64,000 nt of DNA from Streptomyces sp. S465 (GTDB taxonomy: Bacteria; Actinomycetota; Actinomycetes; Streptomycetales; Streptomycetaceae), in the NCBI RefSeq assembly GCF_026898115.1, contig NZ_CP114036.1:4954001-5018000 (forward strand), read 5' to 3'. The stretch's first letter is position 1; every line of letters begins with the position of its first letter. Positions 1 to 8,292 of the stretch are shown here, piece by piece. Under the pieces are notes generated by a model. The model saw nothing but the letters and a program-made list of their open reading frames with translations. It made no database searches and was not told the origin of the DNA. A program made the translations under genes and the position numbers.

Positions 1-1
1 G

Positions 2-2446
2 CTGCACAGCCGCAATCCGACCAAGGTGCTCCAGCCCAGGGCCGAGGCGGCCCGGAAGCGGTCCGGGCTCGACTTCGTCGTGGTGGTGAACCCCAAGGGC
101 ATCCGGCTCACCCACCCCAATCCGCATCGCATCGGCAAGCAGTTCATCGGCACCATCGGCCCCTCGCTGCGGGGACACACCATCACCGAGAGCCGCCCCG
201 GGACCCTCGGCCCGGCGATGCAGGCGGTCGCCCCGATCTTCGACAGCCGGCACAAGGTCGTCGGCGTGGTGGGTGCCGGTTTCACCATCCGCAGGGTGAG
301 CGGGCTCGCCGAACGTCAGCTGCCGCTGCTCGTCGGCGCCCTCTCCGCCTCCCTGGCCCTGGCCACCGGCGGCACCGCGCTGGTGGGCAGGCGGCTGCGG
401 CGCCAGACCCGCGGCCTGGACCCGGTCGAGCTGACCCGGATGTACGAACACCATGACGCGGTGCTGCACTCGGTACGCGAGGGCGTGCTGATCATCAGCG
501 ATGACGGCCGGCTGGTGCTCGCCAACGACGAGGCGTCCCGGCTGCTCGGTCTGCCCGAGCGGCCGGAGGGCCGGAAGGTCGCCGAGCTGGGCCTGGAGCC
601 GCATGTCACCGACGTCCTGACCGCCGGCCGCGATGTCACCGACGAGGTGCTGGTGGCCGGCGACCGGCTGCTGGCCATCAACAACCGGCTGACCGACCGC
701 GACGGCGGGCCGCCCGGCAGCGTCGCCACCCTGCGCGACTCCACCGAACTGCGCGCCCTCTCCGGCCGTGCCGAAGTGGCGCAGAAGCGGCTCAAGCTGC
801 TGTACGACGCGAGCGTGGGGATCGGCACCACGCTCGATGTGGGCCGGACCGCCGAGGAGCTGGCACAGGTGGCGGTGGACCGCTTCGCCGACTTCGTCAC
901 CGTCGACCTGGCGGAGCCCGTCCTGCGCGGCGAGGAGCCGCTGGCGCTCGGCGGTACTGACATGTGCCGGACGGCGGTCCACGGCATCCGGCCGGACCAC
1001 CCCTTCTATCCGGTCGGCCGACGGTTCTCGTTCGTCCCCGCCTCGCCCCAGGCTGCGGGACTGAACAGGGGCGAGCCGGCGGTGGAGACCGATCTGGCCG
1101 AGGCCACCGGCTGGCAGGCCCAGGACCCGCAGCAGACCGCCAAGGTCATCGCATACGGCGTGCGGTCGCTGGTGACCGTGCCGCTGCGGGCCCGGGGCGT
1201 GCTGCTGGGCGTGGTCAACTTCTGGCGGACGGCGCGGCGCGACCCCTTCGAAGCGGAAGAGGTGTCCCTCGCCGAGGAGCTGGCCTCGCACGCCGCGGTC
1301 TGCATCGACAACGCCCGCCGCTACACCCGCGAGCACACCATGGCGGTGACGCTCCAGCACAGTCTGCTGCCCCGCGCCCTGCCCGCCCAGAGCGCCCTCG
1401 ATGTGGCCTTCCGGTATCTGCCGGCCGAGTCCGGCGTCGGGGGCGACTGGTTCGATGTGATCCCGTTGCCGGGGGCGCGGGTGGCGCTGGTGGTGGGCGA
1501 CGTCGTCGGGCACGGTCTGCACGCGGCGGCGACGATGGGACGGCTGCGCACGGCGGTGCACAACTTCTCCACCCTGGACCTGGCGCCCGATGAGATCCTC
1601 TCCCACCTGGACGATCTGGTGGCCCGTATCGACCAGGACGAGCGCCCCGGGCAGCCGGGCGGTGACGGCGGTGAGGGGATCACCGGGGCCACCTGTCTGT
1701 ACGGGATCTACGACCCGGTCACCCGGTGCTGCACCATGGCGCGGGCCGGTCATCCGCCGCCCGCGCTGGTCCGGCCGGACGGCTCGGTGGAGTTCCTCGA
1801 GCTGCCCGCCGGACCGCCGCTGGGCCTGGGCGGGCTGCCGTTCGAGACCGCCGAGGCGAAGCTGGCCGAGGGCAGCCATCTCGTCCTCTACACCGACGGG
1901 CTCGTCGAGGACCGCCGCCGGGAGATCGACACCGGTCTGGAGCTGCTGCGCGAGGCTCTGTCCCATCCCGGCCGGACGCCCGAGCAGATCTGCACTGAGG
2001 TGCTGGACGCGATGCTGCCCAGCGATCCGAGTGATGACATCGCCCTGATCGCCGCCCGTACCCGGGTCCTGGGCGCCGACCGCGTGGCCTCCTGGGACGT
2101 GCCGTACGATCCGGCCGCCGTGGCCGGGGTGCGCGCCGAGGTCATGCGGCGGCTGGCGGAGTGGGGGCTGGCGGAGGTCGCGTTCACCGCCGAGCTGGTG
2201 CTCAGCGAGCTGATCACCAACGCCATCCGCCATGCCACCGGCCCGATCCGGGTGCAGCTGATCCGCGAACGCGCCCTGATCTGCGAGGTCTCCGACACCA
2301 GCAGCACCTCCCCGCATCTGCGGTACGCGGCGACGACGGACGAGGGCGGCCGGGGGCTCTTCCTGGTCGCCCGGTTCGCCGAGCGCTGGGGCACCCGCTA
2401 CACCTCGGGCGGCAAGGTCATCTGGGCCGAGCTGGCCATTCCGTGA
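2..2446 (+). CDS. SpoIIE-type PP2C phosphatase with PAS, GAF and anti-sigma-type ATPase domains (5' truncated by window)
   Basis: The reading frame is open from the first codon at position 2, so the true start lies outside the window. Visible in order: the end of an extracellular sensor (Cache-like) segment; a membrane helix around 320-390; a PAS domain (about 450-770); a GAF domain (about 810-1310); a SpoIIE/PP2C phosphatase (about 1400-2060) with metal-binding motifs GGDWFD, VGDVVGHG, LYTDGL and SDDIAL; and a GHKL ATPase (about 2120-2440) with SELITNAI and GRGLFLV. Family knowledge: such proteins dephosphorylate STAS anti-anti-sigma factors, and the ATPase resembles RsbW-type kinases, so this is probably a multi-input switch for stress sigma factors. 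No STAS partner is adjacent. A close paralog lies at 56744-60004. It is followed, after 234 bp, by a conservon. Confidence 0.93.
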   Translation: MHSRNPTKVLQPRAEAARKRSGLDFVVVVNPKGIRLTHPNPHRIGKQFIGTIGPSLRGHTITESRPGTLGPAMQAVAPIFDSRHKVVGVVGAGFTIRRVSGLAERQLPLLVGALSASLALATGGTALVGRRLRRQTRGLDPVELTRMYEHHDAVLHSVREGVLIISDDGRLVLANDEASRLLGLPERPEGRKVAELGLEPHVTDVLTAGRDVTDEVLVAGDRLLAINNRLTDRDGGPPGSVATLRDSTELRALSGRAEVAQKRLKLLYDASVGIGTTLDVGRTAEELAQVAVDRFADFVTVDLAEPVLRGEEPLALGGTDMCRTAVHGIRPDHPFYPVGRRFSFVPASPQAAGLNRGEPAVETDLAEATGWQAQDPQQTAKVIAYGVRSLVTVPLRARGVLLGVVNFWRTARRDPFEAEEVSLAEELASHAAVCIDNARRYTREHTMAVTLQHSLLPRALPAQSALDVAFRYLPAESGVGGDWFDVIPLPGARVALVVGDVVGHGLHAAATMGRLRTAVHNFSTLDLAPDEILSHLDDLVARIDQDERPGQPGGDGGEGITGATCLYGIYDPVTRCCTMARAGHPPPALVRPDGSVEFLELPAGPPLGLGGLPFETAEAKLAEGSHLVLYTDGLVEDRRREIDTGLELLREALSHPGRTPEQICTEVLDAMLPSDPSDDIALIAARTRVLGADRVASWDVPYDPAAVAGVRAEVMRRLAEWGLAEVAFTAELVLSELITNAIRHATGPIRVQLIRERALICEVSDTSSTSPHLRYAATTDEGGRGLFLVARFAERWGTRYTSGGKVIWAELAIP

Positions 2447-2680
2447 CGCCTGGGTCCACGGCCCGTCAGGGCGCGGCGTGGCGGGAAGATGAGCGTCGGC
2501 CGTGGCAGATACGTCCGGAACGCGGCGCTTTCGGCCAACTCGATTTGACGGTCCGTCATGATCCATGTGCTGAGAGGGGCCGGTCAAAATCACGTGACTC
2601 TACTAACATGTGGCGCCCACGGCTTGATGTCCGCGTGGTCCAGCCACAAACCCTCAACGCGCCCCATGAGGACCTGATAG
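2447..2680 (+). promoter_or_regulatory. Upstream region of the conservon, with palindromes
   Basis: This 234-bp gap between the phosphatase and cvnA holds two palindromes. TGACGG-T-CCGTCA (2546-2558) overlaps a TTGACG hexamer at 2545-2550. TCACGTGA lies at 2590-2597. A -10-like TAACAT sits at 2604-2609, but no well-spaced -35 pairs with it. The conservon promoter is probably here; exact elements are not certain. Confidence 0.35.
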
Positions 2681-4264
2681 ATGTCAGCACATATATCCAG
2701 CCATCCGCACAAAGGGCCCTCGGTGACGTGGCGGGCCCTGACCGTCCCTGTGCTGGCAGCCGTCGCCGCCGGTGCCGCGGGGCTGTGGGTGACCACCGCC
2801 GTGCCGTCCGCTCAGCGCGTCTTCGTCGCCGTCTTCTGCGGGGCCGCCGCCGTCCTGCTCGGTGTGGCGCTCGCGGTGGCCACCTACCGTTCGCGGACCA
2901 TCGGCCGGCTCCAGGAGCGTGTCACGGCGCTGGAGACGGCGGCCACCGCGCGGGAGATCGAGGCGGTCCGGATCGCCGAGGAAACGATTCCTTCCGCGGT
3001 TCGGCAGCTGCGTGCGGGTGGCTCGGTGGACACCGTGGTGCGCCGCCTGCCGCGGCCCACCAGCAGGGCCCATCAGCAGCTGCTGCGGACGCTGCTGCGC
3101 GAGATCGGCGACGGTGAGCGGATGCGCGCCTCGGCGATGGCCGCGTGCGCCAACGCCGCGGGCCGGGTCCAGGCGCTGGCCACCAGCATGCTGGCCGATC
3201 TGCGGGAGATGGAGAACCGGCACGACGAGAGCGTGCTCGGCGATCTGCTGAAGCTGGACCACACCACCGCCCAGGCGGGCCGCATCGCCGACAGCATCGC
3301 GGTGCTCACCGGTGCGCGCTCCGGGCGCCGCTGGACCAGGCCGATCGTCATGGAGTCCGTGCTGCGCGGCGCGGTCGGCCGGATCAGCGCCTACCAGCGG
3401 GTACGGGTCCACTCGGCCAGCAGCGCCGCGGTGGCCGGTTACGCGGCCGAGGGTGTCATGCACGCCCTCGCCGAGCTGATGGACAACGCCGCCAGCTTCT
3501 CGCCTCCCACCGAGGAGGTGCATGTGTACGTCGAGGAGACGCACGCGGGCGTCGTGGTGACCATCGAGGACGGCGGGCTGGTGATGGGCCCGGCCGCCCT
3601 GGATCGCGCGCAGAAGGCCGTCTCCTCCGAGACCCTGGACCTGATGAGCCTGTCCGGCACCCGGCTGGGCCTGGCGGTCGTCGGCTGTCTGGCCCGCAAG
3701 CACGGGCTCACCGTCTCCTTCCGGCCGTCCGCGCGGGGCGGCACCGGTGTCGTGGTCCTGATCCCGCAGCAGCTGATCACCCACGTCAACCAGGACGCCG
3801 TCGTCCTCGGCGCGCCGGGCTCCATCCGCTCCGGCATCCCCCGGCAGGCGTCCGCCCCGTCCGCCCCGTCTGGTTCAGCCGCCGCCGCGACCGCGATCGC
3901 GCCCGCCCCCGCCCCGTCCTCCGCTCCGCTGCCGCCCGCCACCGGACCCTCGTCCGCGCCGGAGCCCGCCGCGGAGCCCTCGCCGGCCGTCAACGGACTG
4001 CCCAAGCGGCGCCGTGGCGAGACGCTGGCCGCGGCCACCCGGGCCGCCGCCGGCGCCGCCGAGGGGGAACCCAAGGCGAAGACCAGCCGTCCCCGACCCG
4101 AGGACGCCGGAGCCCGCTTCGGCGCCTTCCGCCAGGCGGCCCGCGGTGGCTCCGCCGCTGGTGCCCCGCGTGATACCGAGCCCGCGTCCGCGGAGCCCGC
4201 CGAGGCCACCCAGTCCGCCGAGTCCGCCGAGTCCGTCGAGCCCGCCGAGAACGACAAGCCGTGA
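2681..4264 (+). CDS. cvnA: Conservon sensor-like ATP-binding protein CvnA
   Basis: 527 aa. Two N-terminal membrane helices (about residues 17-40 and 48-68) precede a coiled region and a GHKL ATPase with the N-box ELMDNAASFSPP and a glycine box near SGTRLGLAVVG. The last 150 residues are Ala/Pro/Glu-rich and disordered. CvnA proteins are histidine-kinase-like membrane sensors that form a complex with CvnB, CvnC and the GTPase CvnD. The canonical phosphorylated His is not obvious, as is usual for the family. The stop codon overlaps the GTG of the next gene, so the four genes are translationally coupled. The ATG at 2681 is the first in frame that keeps both helices. Confidence 0.93.
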   Translation: MSAHISSHPHKGPSVTWRALTVPVLAAVAAGAAGLWVTTAVPSAQRVFVAVFCGAAAVLLGVALAVATYRSRTIGRLQERVTALETAATAREIEAVRIAEETIPSAVRQLRAGGSVDTVVRRLPRPTSRAHQQLLRTLLREIGDGERMRASAMAACANAAGRVQALATSMLADLREMENRHDESVLGDLLKLDHTTAQAGRIADSIAVLTGARSGRRWTRPIVMESVLRGAVGRISAYQRVRVHSASSAAVAGYAAEGVMHALAELMDNAASFSPPTEEVHVYVEETHAGVVVTIEDGGLVMGPAALDRAQKAVSSETLDLMSLSGTRLGLAVVGCLARKHGLTVSFRPSARGGTGVVVLIPQQLITHVNQDAVVLGAPGSIRSGIPRQASAPSAPSGSAAAATAIAPAPAPSSAPLPPATGPSSAPEPAAEPSPAVNGLPKRRRGETLAAATRAAAGAAEGEPKAKTSRPRPEDAGARFGAFRQAARGGSAAGAPRDTEPASAEPAEATQSAESAESVEPAENDKP

Positions 4265-4704
4265 CGATAGGAACGCCGATGAACACCACCGACCGCAGCT
4301 TGGACTGGCTGTTGGAGAACCTGCTGGAGAAGACCCCGGGGTCACGCCACGCCCTGGTGCTGTCGCGGGACGGGCTCAAGCTGTGCCTCTCCTCCGGGTT
4401 GTCCGTGGACCAGGCCGATCAGCTGGCGGCCATCGCGTCGGGCATCCAGAGCCTCGCCCATGGCGCGTCCATCGAGTTCGGCGACGGCAGCGGCGGCGTA
4501 CGGCAGTCGATGACGGAGTTCCACGGGGGGATTCTGTTCATCGTCGAGGCCGGCGAAGGCGCCCACCTCGCCGTGGTGGCCCATGACGACGCCGATGTCG
4601 GCATCATCGGCCACAACATGAACGAGATGGTCGAGCAGATCGGCGACCACCTGCGGGCCGCCCCGCGGGTGGCCACGGACGGCAGCGGCGGGACGACGGC
4701 ATGA
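4261..4704 (+). CDS. cvnB: Conservon roadblock/LC7 protein CvnB
   Basis: 147 aa from the GTG that overlaps the cvnA stop (GTGA). An ATG at 4279 (MNTTDRSLDWLL) is an equally good start giving 141 aa. It is a single roadblock/LC7 fold; DWLLENLLEKTPG and HALVLSRDGL are typical of CvnB. These proteins act as GTPase regulators for the MglA-like GTPase CvnD (established for the family). The 3' end overlaps cvnC by ATGA. Confidence 0.93.
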   Translation: MTIGTPMNTTDRSLDWLLENLLEKTPGSRHALVLSRDGLKLCLSSGLSVDQADQLAAIASGIQSLAHGASIEFGDGSGGVRQSMTEFHGGILFIVEAGEGAHLAVVAHDDADVGIIGHNMNEMVEQIGDHLRAAPRVATDGSGGTTA

Positions 4705-5060
4705 TCCGAGGGCCGCTGGACAAGGAGGGACCGGACCGGCTGTACACCGTCACCGGCGGCCGCAGTCGCGCGGACGAGAGCCGGTTCGACATGGTCACGC
4801 TGATCGTCAGCGAGAGCGACCCCACTCCCGGGATGCAGTCCGAGCACGTCAAGATCCTGCGGATGTGCCGTCGCCCCTTGTCGGTCGTGGAGATCTCCTC
4901 GTATCTGGAACTGCCCGTCAGCGTGGTCAAGATCCTGCTGTGCGATCTGCTGGACACCGGCCGGATCACCGCGCGCCATCCGCAGCCGGCCCGCCCCGGC
5001 GGGCGGTTGCCTGGGCCCGAAACCCTGAAGAAGGTGCTCGTTGCACTCCAGAATCTCTGA
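4701..5060 (+). CDS. cvnC: Conservon DUF742 protein CvnC
   Basis: 119 aa. It has the DUF742 winged-helix-like pattern: RLYTVTGGR near the N-terminus, then HVKILRMCRRPLSVVEIS and SVVKILLCDLLDTG. It starts at the ATG overlapping the cvnB stop, and its end overlaps cvnD by 20 bp. The role is a structural or regulatory subunit of the conservon complex; the biochemical activity of the family is not well defined. Confidence 0.93.
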   Translation: MIRGPLDKEGPDRLYTVTGGRSRADESRFDMVTLIVSESDPTPGMQSEHVKILRMCRRPLSVVEISSYLELPVSVVKILLCDLLDTGRITARHPQPARPGGRLPGPETLKKVLVALQNL

Positions 5061-5667
5061 CAGCACCGCCAGCGCCGCTCTCCCCGGCAGCACCGGACAC
5101 GCCCCGCTGCGGGAGAGCGCGAGCAACGGCCTCAAGATCGTGATCGTCGGCGGGTTCGGTGTCGGCAAGACGACGATGGTGAAATCCGTCAGCGAGATCC
5201 GCCCCCTCAGCACCGAGGAGACGATGACGCAGGCGGGCGTCGGCATCGACGACGCCTCGTTCGTCCAGGACAAGACCACCACCACGGTGGCCTTCGACTT
5301 CGGCCGGATCAGCCTGGACGAGCAGATGGTGCTGTATCTGTTCGGCGCCCCGGGGCAGGAGCGGTTCTGGTTCCTGTGGGACCGGCTCTTCTCCGGAACC
5401 CTGGGGGCGGTCGTCCTGGTGGACACCAACCGGCTGGCCGACTCCTGGTACGCGCTGGACCGGCTGGAACACCACGGCACACCGTTCATCGTGGCCCGCA
5501 ACAACTTCACCGAGCCGCAGCACTCGCTGGAGGACGTGCGGGAGGCGCTCGACCTCTCCCCCGATGTGCCGATGATCGACTGTGACGCCCGCAAGCGCGA
5601 CTCCAGCAAGGCCGTACTGGTCGCGCTCGCCCGTCACCTCTACTCCCTGTCCACCGGCGCCGCCTGA
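5041..5667 (+). CDS. cvnD: Conservon GTP-binding protein CvnD
   Basis: 208 aa from a TTG start inside the end of cvnC; an internal start would remove only the disordered first ~25 residues. P-loop GGFGVGKTT at 37-45, switch segment around TEETMTQAGVGIDD, and G3-like GAPGQERFWF. The usual NKxD is replaced by RNNF, as in the MglA-like conservon class. It is the small GTPase output of the CvnABCD complex. Several Streptomyces conservons are followed by P450 genes; here a TetR gene comes between. Confidence 0.94.
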   Translation: MHSRISDSTASAALPGSTGHAPLRESASNGLKIVIVGGFGVGKTTMVKSVSEIRPLSTEETMTQAGVGIDDASFVQDKTTTTVAFDFGRISLDEQMVLYLFGAPGQERFWFLWDRLFSGTLGAVVLVDTNRLADSWYALDRLEHHGTPFIVARNNFTEPQHSLEDVREALDLSPDVPMIDCDARKRDSSKAVLVALARHLYSLSTGAA

Positions 5668-5727
5668 GCGCCGCCGGCCCTCCGCCCCCGACCGGCCCGC
5701 CCGAACCCGTCCGGCCGCCCGCCCCCG

Positions 5728-5743
5728 CGCCCCCGAGGGGGCG
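5728..5743. terminator. Short GC hairpin after the conservon
   Basis: CGCCCCC and GGGGGCG arms meet almost without a loop, so the top pairs would open. No T-tract follows. A weak terminator for cvnABCD at best. Confidence 0.3.
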
Positions 5744-5877
5744 GTGCCCGGCGCGACGATCCTGCCCTGTCGCCCTGGCGGCAGGCCATCGCCGTGGGTG
5801 ATGGCGCATCGACGGGTTCTGGCCACATTCCCTCATGTTTCACCGAAGCTTGAGGAGGAGTCGGAGAGGAGCCGGAG

Positions 5878-6495
5878 ATGACCGAGGGGTTCAAGCGCCG
5901 CACGCCGAGCCGGTGGGGCGAGGGCGGTGCGCTGAAGGAAGAGATCCTCGTGGCCGCCGCGCGGATGCTGATGGAGTCCGGCCGGGAGGGGGACCTGTCG
6001 CTGCGCGCGGTGGCGCGGGAGGTCGGGATCTCCGCGCCCAGCGTCTATCTGCACTTCAAGGATCGGGCGGAGCTGGTGGCCACCGTCACGCGGCGGGCCT
6101 ACGAAAGGCTGGTGGCCCAGCTGCGCGAGGCCGGGGACCGCGGGGGTGAGGGCGGCCCGCGGGAGGCGCTGCGGGCGATGGCCCGGCGGTACGGCCACTT
6201 CGCGCTGGACAACCCCAAGCTGTACCGGCTGATGTTCGGCATCGAGCGGATCGAGGGCTCCCGCGATGAGCTGGCCGGCCATCCGCTGTGGACGGTGCAG
6301 GAGGTGTGGGTCGAGGCGGTGTCCGCCTGCCGGGACGACCGTACCGGGGCGGCGGATGACGAGCGGGTGGCCAAGCTGCTGTGGTTCTCCCTGCACGGGG
6401 TCGTGGCCATGGCCGTGTCGATGCCGTTCGCGGCCAGCCGGCAGGGGATGGAGGAGATGGCGGACGACCTGCTCGACCTGGCGTTGACCAAATAG
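5878..6495 (+). CDS. TetR/AcrR-family transcriptional regulator
   Basis: 205 aa. The N-terminal helix-turn-helix (about residues 18-65) has the TetR pattern: LSLRAVAREVGISAPSVYLH followed by FKDRAELV. The C-terminal ligand domain carries the LYRLMFG and WFSLHGVVAMAVSMPF segments common in TetR_C proteins. The ATG has GGAG at about 9 nt. It lies 97 bp upstream of the P450 gene on the same strand and is a good candidate to bind the palindrome at 6541-6555. Confidence 0.88.
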   Translation: MTEGFKRRTPSRWGEGGALKEEILVAAARMLMESGREGDLSLRAVAREVGISAPSVYLHFKDRAELVATVTRRAYERLVAQLREAGDRGGEGGPREALRAMARRYGHFALDNPKLYRLMFGIERIEGSRDELAGHPLWTVQEVWVEAVSACRDDRTGAADDERVAKLLWFSLHGVVAMAVSMPFAASRQGMEEMADDLLDLALTK

Positions 6496-6540
6496 CGGCG
6501 GTGCGGCTGGTCACTCTTGGTCATTTGGTTGCCCTGGGCT

Positions 6541-6555
6541 CCTAACGCTGTTAGG
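6541..6555. promoter_or_regulatory. Operator-like palindrome upstream of the P450 gene
   Basis: CCTAAC-GCT-GTTAGG is a perfect 6-bp inverted repeat with a 3-bp spacer, 38 bp before the P450 start and just after the TetR gene. Its size and position fit a TetR-family operator. The half-site CCTAA recurs in the larger palindrome at 8144-8171. Confidence 0.55.
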
Positions 6556-6592
6556 AAAGTCCGTGACGCGCTCCCTCTCCACGGAGGCACAT

Positions 6593-7822
6593 ATGACCGA
6601 GACACTGGCGGACACGGCGGCCGGGCCGCTGGAACACCCGATGCCCAGGGCGGCCGGGTGCCCTTTCGACCCGCCGCCGGCCCTGCAGGCCCTCCAGGCG
6701 GACCGCCCGATCTCCCGGGTGCGGATCTGGGACGGCACCAGTCCGTGGCTGATCACCCGCCACGACCATCTGCGGACCCTGCTCGGCGACCCGCGCGTCA
6801 GCGCGGACCCCACCCGGCCCGGCTATCCGCACCGCACCGCCGGGATGAAGGCGAGCGACCAGGCCCGCCAGACGTTCCTCACCATGGACGACCCGGAACA
6901 CGCCCGGCTGCGCCGGATGGTGACGGCGCCCTTCGCGGTGAAGAAGGTGGAGGCCCTGCGGCCGTCGGTGCAGAAGATCGTCGATGACCTGATCGACGGG
7001 ATGCTCGCCGGGCCGAAGCCGGTCGACCTGGTCGAGGCGTTCGCACTGCCGGTCCCCAGCCTGGTCATCTGCGAGCTGCTCGGCGTGCCCTACGAGGACC
7101 ACGACCTCTTCCAGCGCAACACCAAGGTCGTCGTCCGCCGCACCTCGACCTCGGAGGAGGTGCTCGCGGCCCAGCGGGAGCTCGCCGACTACCTGGACGA
7201 CCTGCTGACCGTCAAGCGCGCCCGGCCCGCGGACGACCTGCTCTCCGTGCTCGCCACGGAACGGGTGGCCACGGGCGAGATGACGCAGCGGCATGCCGCG
7301 GAGACCGGTGTCCTGCTGCTCGCCGCGGGCCACGAGACCACCGCGAACATGATCGCGCTCGGCACCCTCGCGCTGCTCCGCAACCCGGACCAACTCGCCC
7401 TGCTCCGCGACGCCGAGGACCCCAAGACGGTCGCCGGGGCCGTGGAGGAGCTGCTGCGCTACCTGAACATCACCCACTCCGGGCGCCGCCGGGTGGCGCT
7501 TGAGGACATCGAGGTCGGCGGCGAGGTCATCCGCGCGGGCGACGGCATCATCTTCGCCAACGACATCGCCAACCGGGACCCGGAAGCCTTCCCCGAGCCC
7601 GACCGGCTCGACATCACCCGCGACGCCCGCCGCCACGTCGCCTTCGGCTACGGCGTGCACCAGTGCCTCGGCCAGCCGCTGGCCCGCCTCGAACTCCAGG
7701 TCGTCTACAGCACCCTGTACTCCCGCATCCCCACCCTGGCCCTGGCCACCGGGTTCGACGAGGTGGAGTTCAAGCACGACGGCATCGTCTACGGCGTCTA
7801 CGAACTCCCCGTCACCTGGTAG
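6593..7822 (+). CDS. Cytochrome P450 (CYP105-like)
   Basis: 409 aa, the usual length for soluble bacterial P450s. The I-helix motif AGHETT is at 245-250, the K-helix ELLR at 286-289, and the heme loop FGYGVHQCLG has its Cys ligand near residue 358. The start was chosen at 6593 because GGAGG lies 5 nt upstream; an upstream in-frame codon at 6563 has no such site. Overall it resembles CYP105 monooxygenases, which hydroxylate xenobiotics or natural products; the substrate cannot be told. A 3Fe-4S ferredoxin follows 28 bp downstream and is the likely electron donor. No ferredoxin reductase is in the window. Confidence 0.95.
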   Translation: MTETLADTAAGPLEHPMPRAAGCPFDPPPALQALQADRPISRVRIWDGTSPWLITRHDHLRTLLGDPRVSADPTRPGYPHRTAGMKASDQARQTFLTMDDPEHARLRRMVTAPFAVKKVEALRPSVQKIVDDLIDGMLAGPKPVDLVEAFALPVPSLVICELLGVPYEDHDLFQRNTKVVVRRTSTSEEVLAAQRELADYLDDLLTVKRARPADDLLSVLATERVATGEMTQRHAAETGVLLLAAGHETTANMIALGTLALLRNPDQLALLRDAEDPKTVAGAVEELLRYLNITHSGRRRVALEDIEVGGEVIRAGDGIIFANDIANRDPEAFPEPDRLDITRDARRHVAFGYGVHQCLGQPLARLELQVVYSTLYSRIPTLALATGFDEVEFKHDGIVYGVYELPVTW

Positions 7823-7850
7823 CAGCACCCCCGAGCAAGAGGAGAACCCC

Positions 7851-8045
7851 ATGCGCGTGGAAGTCGACCAGCCCAAGTGCGTCGCGTCCGGACAGTGCGT
7901 CCTGATCGCTCCCGAGGTCTTCGACCAGGACGACGACGGCATCGTCGAGTTGCTGACCGACCGTCCCGAGCCCGGCCAGTACGACGGCGTCAAGGAGTCG
8001 GCGGTGGTGTGCCCGGCCGCGGCGATCCGGCTGGCGGAGGACTGA
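7851..8045 (+). CDS. 3Fe-4S ferredoxin paired with the P450
   Basis: 64 aa. Three cluster cysteines: C10 and C16 in KCVASGQC, and the C of VVCPAAAI near residue 54. The position of the usual fourth Cys is not a cysteine, which indicates a 3Fe-4S cluster as in Streptomyces P450 ferredoxins. AGAGGAG precedes the ATG by 6 nt. It is co-transcribed with the P450. Confidence 0.93.
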   Translation: MRVEVDQPKCVASGQCVLIAPEVFDQDDDGIVELLTDRPEPGQYDGVKESAVVCPAAAIRLAED

Positions 8046-8095
8046 CGGCCCACTCGCCGCCGACTCGCCGCAACGCTCGTCCAGGGGAGCGTGCT

Positions 8096-8125
8096 GGACC
8101 TTCCTTCCCCTCGTGAGGAAGGTCC
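8096..8125 (+). terminator. Hairpin terminator after the P450-ferredoxin operon
   Basis: GGACCTTCCT and AGGAAGGTCC form perfect 10-bp arms around a 10-nt loop, 50 bp past the ferredoxin stop. No T-run follows, as is common in Streptomyces. Confidence 0.6.
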
Positions 8126-8143
8126 GGCAAACTCTGCCCTTCC

Positions 8144-8171
8144 ACCTAATGCGCTTTCACGCGCATTAGGT
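8144..8171. promoter_or_regulatory. 28-bp palindrome upstream of the second TetR gene
   Basis: ACCTAATGCGC-N6-GCGCATTAGGT, perfect 11-bp arms. It sits 120 bp before the TetR gene at 8293. A second pair, GGTAAC (8169-8174) and GTTACC (8214-8219), flanks the same region. Most likely an operator; it could also serve as a second terminator for the P450 operon. Confidence 0.55.
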
Positions 8172-8292
8172 AACGGGTGTCACAGTAGCGAGGGGGTGTA
8201 CGCGTCGCAATGGGTTACCGGGCGTAGGGTGACGGGGTGTTCGTGAAGATCTGGTGCTCACCAGAGCGGAGGGGACGTAGGGTCGGCGCGTC

